A stretch of 18,312 nucleotides of DNA from the NCBI GenBank assembly GCA_037447655.1, contig JBBHKE010001992.1, forward strand, positions 64,001 to 82,312, written 5' to 3'. A model generated the notes under the pieces. The model did not search any database. It was not told where the DNA came from and worked only from the letters and a program-made list of their open reading frames with translations. This document shows, in pieces, positions 1 to 10,200 of the stretch (positions are counted from its first letter, which is position 1; each line of letters begins with the position of its first letter). Source of the stretch: Zygnema cylindricum. Taxonomy: Eukaryota; Streptophyta; Zygnematophyceae; Zygnematales; Zygnemataceae. The position numbers and the translations under genes were made by a program.

Positions 1-1143
1 CATACATTCATCGTACAAACAGCACAACGGTACAGGTCCATTATTTTTCTAACAATTGCGTATTATTTGCAAGTTTCCAATTTTGTGGTTTTCTTTTCTT
101 TTGAGTTTTCAGCAAGTTGTAAACAGGTGTTTCGTTTTTTTTTCCTTTCCTCGGGTTTCAATGAGGCGTTTGGCGCAAATTTTTTGACATTGGTTCAGAT
201 CTTTTTTTTTTTCCTACCGTTTCAACCACTCATATCTTTTTCATAAATTCACAATTTTTATTGCATTAGAAAGAAAAAAATCGGAAAAACATAGATTAAT
301 GCTGCATTTTAACTTTAAATTCCAAGCCAAATGCTTTGTTTTTTTATTTTTGACAAATGTCATACAATTTTTATTGTCTTTTTTGCTGTTTTAATCAAAT
401 ATCAACCAATGCTGCCTTAACACTTCAATTTTGAATGCTAAGTGGATCTTTAACTCAATGAATGTTAAGTTTCATTGTGTTAACCTGTCCAATATGGACC
501 TTCCGGATTTTCAAGGATCAATGTTGAAATTGAACACCCATTGAAATGATGTTTTTGAAATGTCATTTATTTTCGAAGGCAAACCATGAAATTCCAAAAA
601 AACATCCATTAATGTCGAATTATTGTTTGAATTCCATGTTGAATAAAAGTTGCGAGAACATTTTTGTCGAGGTTTTTGAGTTTTAATGATTGATACGCTT
701 ATCATAATCCTATAGAAATAAGAAATGCTTCAATAAAGTTATAAAGACATAGTTTAGTCGACCACAAGTTCTTTTCAGGTTTGCACAATTTTTTTGAAGG
801 TTTAAACAATTAAATGATAAGGTTTAAATGTCGACCGTGCAAAGGATTCCAGGTTTAGGTGGGACAGTTCAAACCCCATACCCAACACTACCCTAAGCAG
901 GTCGAATATTTTCACTTTGTTCCAGTTCTCGTATCTCACTTTTTCATTAATCATCTCTTTTGTAAGTCACCCGTTAAGGGATCTTATCAGTTTGTGCTTT
1001 GAACGCTAATGGCACTACTATTGCCATTGTAAAGTAGTCACTTATGGGGAAGTATGTCTAATCTGAAGACAGATCTTTATTTCTGTACCTTTTCACTCCG
1101 TTGTTATCATTTGAATGACAACTTACTTTTTTTTGTTCTCCAG
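1..1143. other. Non-coding, presumed upstream intron
   Basis: AT-rich DNA with many short T and A runs and no open frame that resembles a protein. The exon at 1144 needs one coding base from an upstream exon, and a T-rich stretch ending in CAG precedes it. This segment is therefore best read as the 3' part of an intron whose upstream exon is outside the window. I could not place a credible exon with a GT donor inside it. Confidence 0.5.
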
Positions 1144-1273
1144 GCCCAGCCCTTGTGCATGCGTCGATATCAAACTCATTGGATTACGGAGGAAGTGGTT
1201 CTGTTTTTGATGTCAGCTATCAAACATGGGATGCTGGCAAATATATTCTCACCATCGACTGCGACTGCTGCCC
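1144..1273 (+). CDS. Exon A: Ig/filamin-like segment
   Basis: 130 bp, bounded by a T-rich acceptor (TTTTTTGTTCTCCAG) and a consensus donor GTAAGTT. It starts with two bases of a split codon and ends with two (CC). The frame gives PALVHASISNSLDYGG, then a beta-strand pattern ending AGKYILTIDCDCC. An Ala-Gly-x-Tyr turn before an alternating hydrophobic strand is typical of filamin/Ig-like repeats in NXPE-type proteins. The frame that stays open across this exon on its own is a different one and has no family resemblance, so I chose this frame from the splice sites and motif. Confidence 0.65.
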
Positions 1274-4200
1274 GTAAGTTTTAAAGTGAAGAAAAGAAGG
1301 AAAGAAAGGAATGAGATCAATGACATCCTTTCTTTTTTCCTTACAATATGATGCATTATGGCAAGGGTTCAGTTTCGTCTGAAAGCAAGAAAGAGAAAGG
1401 AATGAGATCATCGGCATCCTTTCCGTTGGCCGTAGAAAATGATGCCTAATGGCCGGGTTCGGTTTTGTTTGAAAGTTTGGTTACACTATAGAAGATTAGT
1501 CATGTTTTGTAAGTAATTGTACTGTTCTGTGAGTATCCATATACGTCCAAAGTCGAATGATGTGTAATGGTACTCAGGTTTTACTTGCAGATGTGAGTAA
1601 TTTTCGATACTACAACTAGTCTATGAGAGACATTTCACGGTTTTCCGGGTTACTTTTTGTGTGTTTAAAATGCATTTTAGAGAAGGAGACCAGGTCCAAA
1701 TAGTACATGACTCAGGGTGAAATTATGGATCCATTGTTGATGCCTTCTTCTCAAGGAAGTATACACCTCAAGAAAGCCTAACAATCTTTCCTCCGTACCG
1801 CCAGATTTGTCTTCGCTTGACTTTGTGTACACTCTCACTTCATGGACAATTTTCAATGATCTTGTTCAATTGTTTGCGAAATCCAAAGATTCTTGGATTA
1901 TGGAGTCCGGTGTGTCGAATCATTTGTCGTCGCGCTGAGTTTGGTTCACATTTATCCCTCCACTTCGTCTCAATGACAAACCTCCTCGGCAACAACGCTG
2001 CTTTGATGATCAGGTGTCAAACACACTTTGGCGGAATTGAATTTGACTGCAAACCAATACGAAAATAAAAAGTATATTTTTTGTCATCCTGTTCGTTTGG
2101 GGCCTTAAAAGAATCTCGCTCCTGGCTTTAAATAGAATCTCTTTTCCGTTGCCAGAGCATCACATCCTGTTCGTTCGGGGCCTTACAAATAATCTCTTTT
2201 CCGCTGTTCGAGCATTATAGAGAGGTGTCACGATTGTCTTTTATGTCGACAAAGTCATTTTCTCGTTTAACAGCCAAAATCTCGTGGGGATTAGCATGAA
2301 AACAATTCCATCTACTCTTTATGTTTTTCACTTTAATTGCTCTTGCCAGGTTCGCAAAATCTCCAGACAAGCAAGAGTTTTCGAAGTATCACCACTGTCC
2401 AGCCTCAACCAATCTAACAAAGGACTCCTTACTAGCTTAGATCCCTCTGAAGACAGAAATATTGATTAAACTCTGGTGTGTTGAAGGGAAAATAGTATAT
2501 CATTCCCTTCCAACATATCCAAATTGGTTGAACCATTCAGATTCATCCACAATTTATGTGGGCCCATGTCGGTCCCCATTCATAGTTGCATACTTTTCTT
2601 TATCACATTTATAGATAGCGCCACTCGTTATTGTCATGGATATCTTTTACGACAAAATTAAAAAACGATCAAGATCAAGAAATCAAGGCGACGGCTGAAA
2701 ATTTCCTCAACTGTGACATAAAAAAAAATTGCCGGACAATGGAGGCGAATTTTTTTCCAATGAGTTTGGGTAGTTTTCTTTCCACGCACCAGTCAACCAC
2801 GCTCAACACTCACCAAAACAGTGTCTCTGCGCGCTACAACTGTACTCTCACTAAAATGGCTTGTTTCATGTGACTCTTTATGTCTCTTCCCACGATTTTT
2901 ACAGACTCCGCCTCTCCCGAGCTTGTCGGATTTGTGATGCGGACTGGGCGTTAAGAGCCCCAGTCGATTCACCTCTTCCGTATGTTTTTCCCTCGGTGGT
3001 GCCCTTGTCTCATGGGCCTCCAAGAAGGAGCCCACGATTGCTTTGTTCTTAACAGAAGGTGAGTATATGGCAGCCACCTATTCCGCCAAGAAAGCAATCT
3101 TGCTTTGTTCCCTCCTGTCCAACCTGCAGTCTCCTCAAGGCTCTACCACCCCAGCTTTTTGTGACTCCCTGGGAGCCATCGCCCTCATGTGTATCACTGT
3201 TGCAGTAAGCACATTGACACCCAATTCCATGTAATCCGGGAAACCATCACTAATGGCACTCTCAGTTTCCGTTACTGTCAGCCTTCTTGCAATTGACAGA
3301 TATTCTGACAAAGGCCCTCTTTGGCCTCAAGTTGAGCTTCATTGCACCTCCGCCGGCCTTCGCTTCTAACCAAGGGAGGGGGTCTTGGCATTATTCTTTG
3401 CAAGAAGCTTGATGCCGCAGTTTTGAACTCAGTTATCTGTCATTTTCTAGTATTTTCTATAAGTAGTCTCTAGTTGTCTTACTTTTTCTCTCTTATTCTA
3501 GCTGTGCTAGGATCAAGCACCCAGTATGGGCACCTGATTTAGTTTTTCCAACTACCTAAGCCTGCCGATCTTTCTCTGACCTGGTCTCTTAGGCCTACAT
3601 AGAAAAGAGTTGGCCTTACCTTTTCGGATTGAAGCATGAAAACTGTTAGACTCCCTAGATGTCACTCTCGGGAACTTCCCTGTGATACTTTAATTCTGTT
3701 TGTAATCCCTCAGCTATGATCTCATCCAATACAAACAAGAGTTTTTTTGTCTTTACTCTCAAACCTATTTTGACCTCCCGTCCCTCTTCTCTGTCACCTC
3801 TTCTCTGTCATGTCTTCTAACTCAGAGATCCTCCGTGTCTCTGTCACCTCTTCTCTGTCACCTCTTCTCTGTCATGTCTTCTAACTCAGAGATCCTGGGT
3901 GGCTTTTCAAGCTTTCAGGGGAGGAGAGGCTGGGGGAACAATGTCCCGACGTCTGGTTCTTTTGGAACTGGAGGTAGATGAGCCCCAGGATTTGGAGGAG
4001 GAGTCATGTCCCACGCCTTGCGAGGTGGGACACATTGGACGATGGGTGGACACACGGGACGTGACGGAACAAACATTTTCGAAGGTCGTGGATAGGGAAG
4101 CTCGGACAGGACGACATCTCCTGGATCTTAGAGCTAGATATAGGGCCATAGGGATTCCTCCAGGGCCCGGGAGACCTTACCTTCAGTTTCAGCCTTATTC

Positions 4201-7200
4201 ATGTGTAGGGCAACTGCAACCATTGGACAGTTTTGCAGGTGTTTTAATTGAAAGAGGCATCCGGGAGATATCTATTGTGGGGGACTCACACCAAAGGGCT
4301 CTTTTTACACATCTTGATACACTAATTCATGGTGAGTCCTTGTGATTCGGAAATATGGTCATTGTGTACGAGGATATTTTGGCAATCCGGAATGTTGGTG
4401 TAGTTCATGACGGGTAGGAAGGGGATATGCATGTCCAATCTATTAGACGAATGCCCAGTCTCTGTGACGTCCTGTATTTGAAATCTGTCAAATCTGAAGA
4501 AAAAAGTTTTACATAGTCTTTTTGTTCAAATGCTCGTGCATAAAAAATTATACCCATTGTTGTTTTGGTTTTGAGCACTGTAAATTTGGGCACTGTGTTC
4601 TCTATGAAAACTACAGTGACCTGAAAGTATTAAGGAGGTTACTAGTTCTAGAATATTTGTTCTATTGGCTGCTCTCCCTTCTGCGTTTGCGAGGATAATG
4701 TTTTGTCCACATTATCAGAAATGTACACGTTTTAAATTCAATGCAATAAACTACTTTTCGTTTCCAACAGCCTGATTTGCTTATAGTTACTATTCATGTG
4801 TCTACTAATGAGTCACTTTGCAGAAAACTTGTTGCTTTAAGACATTTCTGTAGCGTACTAGATATTGAAATATTCATGAAACATGAGACAGTTTTCACTG
4901 CATGTTATCGTCCACGTGTATGAATTAGCTTACGTCCAAAAAAAATAATGTTATGTATCGATCTGGAAAAGCTAGTTTTCGGTTTTCAGTATCGGCAGGG
5001 CTCCCGGTTTTAGTCGTACCGGCAGTTCGACTAAAATCGCTGTTATGAAGAGAACACTTTTTTTATACAGACAGCTAAAACCTGTCAAATTCTAAAATAC
5101 CTTAAAAACTGCTAAAATTTCCTAAAAAACCTCCAAAACGCTCTTAAATCTCAAGAATATATTTTTTATAGAAGGCTTAAAAGTGGTAAAAACTCGTTTA
5201 CACGCAAGCAGTGTTGGAAAAAACTAAAAAAATACAAGCTATAAGGTACAGTACTTTCAATCTTAAAACTAGTACAAATATCACATATGGAAAACTCATT
5301 ATATCACGTAATATCGGCCCCCATCACTATCAGATCAGTATGGATATCGAATCAAGATATATCGTTGACGTTTCCGTGCGATTCCCAGCACTAAAAAAAG
5401 TTCATTTCGCTAGAAATTTTTCTTGGGTAGATTCAATTTCCCGAAGGAGTTTTAAACGGAGTTCCAAGTTTTTTGGGAGGAGAGAATGATGTTGAACCAG
5501 GCAAGGGGGTCTGTGTAACTGATTCAGTAGTATGGTACACACTAATTCAAGTAGTTATGCTTGGCTCAACAAATCATGTGTGTCATGTTAAGCATGAACT
5601 TACACTTTACCAGTGGATTTCTACACAGTAAGGGCCACTCTAAATTGGAATTTCATTCGAATTTAGACTTGGGGCTATGTATTATCACTGTTTTTTCAGT
5701 CCCCTGAACTCTTTCGTATCTTTTCAGGGGCAAGTTTCTACAGTTTTTGCTAAAAACCAAACGAAATCACTTTTTTTTTCCACTTTCTGTGTGGAGAAGC
5801 ACAATAAGAGCCTTTTCGCGCTTTATTTTCGGGTGGGATAGTTCAACAACGTCAACTAGTATGATCCATTTCAGCTCCCAAAGGTCTGTTATAATGATCC
5901 ATTAAAATGGAGAATTCAGGAAATGAACTGAGGGCCTACAGGTTCTAGGAGTAGAGTGTTACTTAAACATCCTGCATCACGGGTGCTCAATTCACTATTT
6001 TTTTTCATCTGAATTCCCCTTTCTTGGGCTGTTTTTTATTATTGCAGGAAGTTTTACTGGAAAATATCATGGAAACCGAGAGTTTTCTGTGTTTGACCCG
6101 CGAAGTGGGACCAGTCTCCTATTAAAATTCTACTGGATGGAGGGCATTTTCACAAATGGCAAATACGGCTGTAGGCGCTCATCTATGAAGGGCGATCCTG
6201 ATTGGCCGGTGTACTCCAGCACATCTGATATTGTGGTGCTCGGGACAGCTGCGTGGACCTTCCGGGTGGGCTTTTTTTCTGTGCCTCTCAACTGTTCTTG
6301 GAGTCGTCAAGAAGCATAATTAAGATGCTAGCTTTATGTTTTTTATGTTTGGAATTTCTCAGTGATTGCGACAAGTTTGAGAGTTGGAGAGAGAAGTTAG
6401 AGGTAGACTGCCTCGGCTTTTTTCTATATTTCTATTTAGACCTAGAAAATACTTTAAATTAAAGACCATTAATTTCTACAACAATGGTTCCTGAGTATAA
6501 GACGCGAGTTTAATGCGTATGCTATTTGAATTTACTGTGGAGGTTCCAATAGATTTGTGGATTGGGGGGAGTAATAATGTTGGTTTTGGAAACCTTTAGT
6601 CCTCTCTATTTCTCGTGTGTGAGAAAGAGAGTCTAGACTTAGCCGGTTTTGTGTAAAATCTGAGTTAACGTAGACCAGATGTGGTGTGGTATGTAACTCC
6701 AAAGGGAGGTCACAGATTTGGTACACTCTATGTACACGTGTCGGTCCGTGAGGAAGTCAAGCTTGATTGAGTTGGTTGACAAAGTACATATTTACTTGAG
6801 GGACCATAATTTGACAAGGTGGTTCATCTTCGGTGATGAATGAATACGCGGACGGCGGACGGAGTTCGCCGTCATTTTTGGAAGAGAAATATTGACCTAA
6901 CCTTCATTTCCGTGGACTAACTTTGACTATGTACATTAGCAGCGGCTAGGGTTAAGGATTGATGTAAATACTTGTACGGTAGATGGCGGGGTTTAGTTTG
7001 ATTAATGTTCAGTGTACCGACACACCACGGTAGTTGTGGTACGGTGTAGATCGGCTGTAGGTTCACTTTGTATATGTAGGACTTAGTCTTTTTTTGACTT
7101 AGGAACTTTTTGGACAGAAACTGTTTTCTGCACATTTTTGGGAATTTCAACTGAGGATTTCTCTCAGATGTATTGGCAGAATTATCTGAAATTTTGCATG

Positions 7201-10200
7201 TGTGTTTCTCCTTATATTTTTAATATTGTGGCAAATTTGCAGACCTATTGTGTGTCTGGTTTGCTTGGGGCTTCATTGTGAAGTTGGTCAGATTTATCAA
7301 AGTTCTGGCAGGCTGTTTTTCTGCAACTTTGACTGGGTGATGTGGGAATTCTGGTTGGTATATTTATATGAAATTTGGTGGGGATACTAAGTGGCCTAGG
7401 AAATATCTATTTGTGAAGTTTCAGCTTTGTTTGATAATTCTGTATAATTCTGAGTGGAATCAAAGTAGGCTGTTTTGGGGTAGTCTGTGGTGCTTCCGAG
7501 GGTACATTCATGGCTGAAAATGGCTATGAACAACAGCAAATTCTTCTGAGAGATACCTAAAGGTTTTGTTGCAATTGAATAACTGCCTGCTTCATTACAT
7601 ATCACGCTAGCTTTCAACAAAATTTAGCACTACTAACACAAAATAATGTTAGAAGTGAAAGAAGCTCAAAGGTGTCTCCTTGCCTGACAGTTCCTACTGT
7701 CTCTATGAATGTGGGATTGTTGATGTGCAGTTCTGTACTGACCCAATTGGGTCGTATTCACATTACGTTCCCAAATTCATGAATTGGGCTGTGAATTTGC
7801 CCCATAAGTCAACTACTCGCTTTTTTTGGAGGACGGCCCCTCCTTTCCCAAATAGGGCGTATGGGTGCAGTGGATTTGTTGGTTATCGACGAAGTTCCCT
7901 ATTTGCTGAAGCTAATAAAATCGCAAGGTGAGACTGGTTCAAGCTAAAAAATCTGCAGTTAGATAAGACAGGTCGAGACGTCGGTTTTTTTTAAAGCATT
8001 TGGAGGAGTGTAGTACTGTGTTAGGCAGAAACCTTGAAACAGCTGTGGAGCCTATCCTGATTTGATTCTGTTTTTCGTAGCTTTGACAGCGTTTTGATTC
8101 CAAGATTGCTCCATCTTTGAATAGGTCTTAAGAACCATAGTTACTTTATTCATGACAATTTTATTCTCATTAAAATTGAAGAGTAGCAATTTAAAAGGGA
8201 AAAAAATCAGAAGCAAAGAATTTGTGATCATGTTTGTACAGGATTTAACTCCAAAATGTGTCTGTGTGCCCTAGTAAAGGTCCTCTCATTCGCACTAATC
8301 AGCCACCGTACTTTTCTTCTTAACTCCAAAATGTCAAACCCTCACTGCATCATAATAGTTGCAATACATTTGTGGGATTTTCCTGCAATTTTTTCACTTT
8401 GGATCCTAAAGTGGGAGCATTTCTCCGATTTATTTGAGGTACCGTATCAAGGGAAGGGAAAACAACAAATCCTGAACAATAAGAGATGCAGAAAAAAAAC
8501 AGTGTAAGAACTCTAAAAGAGATGGATCTCTGAAGAAAGTAAGCAAAATGAGAGTGTAGAAAAAAGCACGTGAAGGGGCTCCCTGAAAAAAAAAAAAGCA
8601 GTGCCCTGAAAGAGAAGGAACCTAAAAGAGAGTTAGAAACAAGAGAGAGTTGTTGAAACGAGCCTGTGAATAAGCTATATGTATGTAGGCTACGGAATAG
8701 ATGGAAACCCTAATGACTTGAGTTCTGGGAACATATGTAGAGGCTCATAAAGGCGGAGAAAGTTCACCTGTCGCCAAGAATAGTTTCTGACAGTTTTTTG
8801 CAGGTTCAATTGTCCTGCCCTTAAACATAAACATATTGAAGAATATTTGCCGTTTTTGGCGAATATTTGGGCACGTCCACGTATGCCATTTTTTATGTCA
8901 TTTTCTTTGAGATTTATCGACTACTGGTGACTATCTTAAGGCTCAAAGTCAAAGTGGGTATATATTTTTGGCCCATATCGAGCTAAAATCTAGTTTAACG
9001 AGACGCAGTAGCAATACTGTTGAGGAGTCAGTATCGTCCATTTTATGGGATCGTCACAGTATATCGAGAATCGTTATTAGAGTAAAGAAATTAGTGTGGG
9101 GTTTATATTAGTGTTATTACTTCTAATTCAGTTTCGAAGGACGTGGCTGGTTTTGGACTGTTTAAAGAAGTAATATTAAGAATAGAGTTATTAACGCTAC
9201 TTTCTGGTCAGAGGGCAAAATAAACCGGCACGATCCTAGTGTTCTCAAGGCTAATAGCGATTCAACATGTAGTCTCACACACATTCCGTATATTGATACA
9301 TTACAAAAGTGTACATTTTAACACTTGCATTTTAAATTCTTGACTGTTAACTCTAGTCAATGTGGAAGCTTTTTTGTTGTCGTAATGACTTAAAATAATC
9401 CAAATAGGAGTTTACATCCAACATACTGTCTCTTTTCTCACACAATTTGTGAAAATTCTTTTGAGCTTTTCTATTTCATTAACTGAAAGTCCAAGAGCAA
9501 TGTATTGTTATGCCTCTTCTTCGGTATCGCAAATTTTTTGGTCATAGTGGTCGGAGTACTGGAAGTAGGGACCTTGTTGGTATGTCCTTTATCCATTACT
9601 GGCACAATTGCCTTATTATTAACACCGGTGTTTAACGAAGAGAGATAGATTATATTTTTTTTTCAGATTTTTGGTTCTAGCTAACATTAATCATTCCTGT
9701 GCATTTTATGCATTAATTCTGGATGCAATCAGTTGTGTATCTTGGAGATACGGTAAAGTTTAAACACTATCGGTGGCCTTTGGTCTCTACCCTTATGTTT
9801 TTCGATGTCTCTCCTTCCGGCTTAATCTTTTTCCAGTTAATGTGTCGGGTGCTTAATAAAGAAATAAGGCGTATTTTTCGAACTTTGGGTTTTGGGTTGT
9901 GTTAAATTATGGTGATTCCTGTGCATCAATGAAATTAGTTGTGAATACTATCAGCTCTTTAACTTGGCGATACATGAAAGATTGAGTGCTATCTGCGGCC
10001 TCTCTACTTCCCTTCCGATTTCCCATTTTTACGACTAATTCTTCGTCCAATTTTTACGTCCAATGCTTACTTCCAGTTCTTACTTCTGGTGGTCACGGCT
10101 AATGTTTTTCCTAGTTGTGGTTGTGGTTGGAAACAGATCATTTGCCTCTACTTATAGAATTAACTTTATGGACTTTTGGCCCATCGAGGCTCCAAGATAT

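Larger units (their letters stand above)
1801..3760 (+). mobile_element. Ty1/copia LTR retrotransposon, internally deleted and decayed
   Basis: Remnants occur in the Ty1/copia order on the plus strand: protease near 1888-1938, integrase at 2474-2661, RNase H at 2915-3310, polypurine tract at 3372-3382, then a 3' LTR-like segment. In Ty1/copia the integrase precedes the reverse transcriptase, whereas Ty3/gypsy has the reverse order. Almost all of the RT is missing between integrase and RNase H. About 2 kb remains, against roughly 4.5-5 kb for an intact element. Stops and frameshifts break every domain, so the element is dead. It lies inside intron 1 of the host gene in the same orientation. 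No matching 5' LTR was recognised, so the left edge is approximate. Confidence 0.82.

Noticed and set aside
1054-1284. 76-codon plus-strand frame across exon A
   Set aside because: It reads through the intron and acceptor in another frame with no family resemblance. The frame starting with two bases at 1144 gives the Ig-like strand and fits exon B.
3907-4149. Minus-strand 80-codon frame under exon B
   Set aside because: Antisense shadow of the exon. The plus strand carries the GDSH domain and phase-matched splice sites.
8735-8820. tRNA-like or SINE promoter boxes (GGTTCAATTGTC)
   Set aside because: The putative B box is imperfect, and no A box or cloverleaf could be folded around it.
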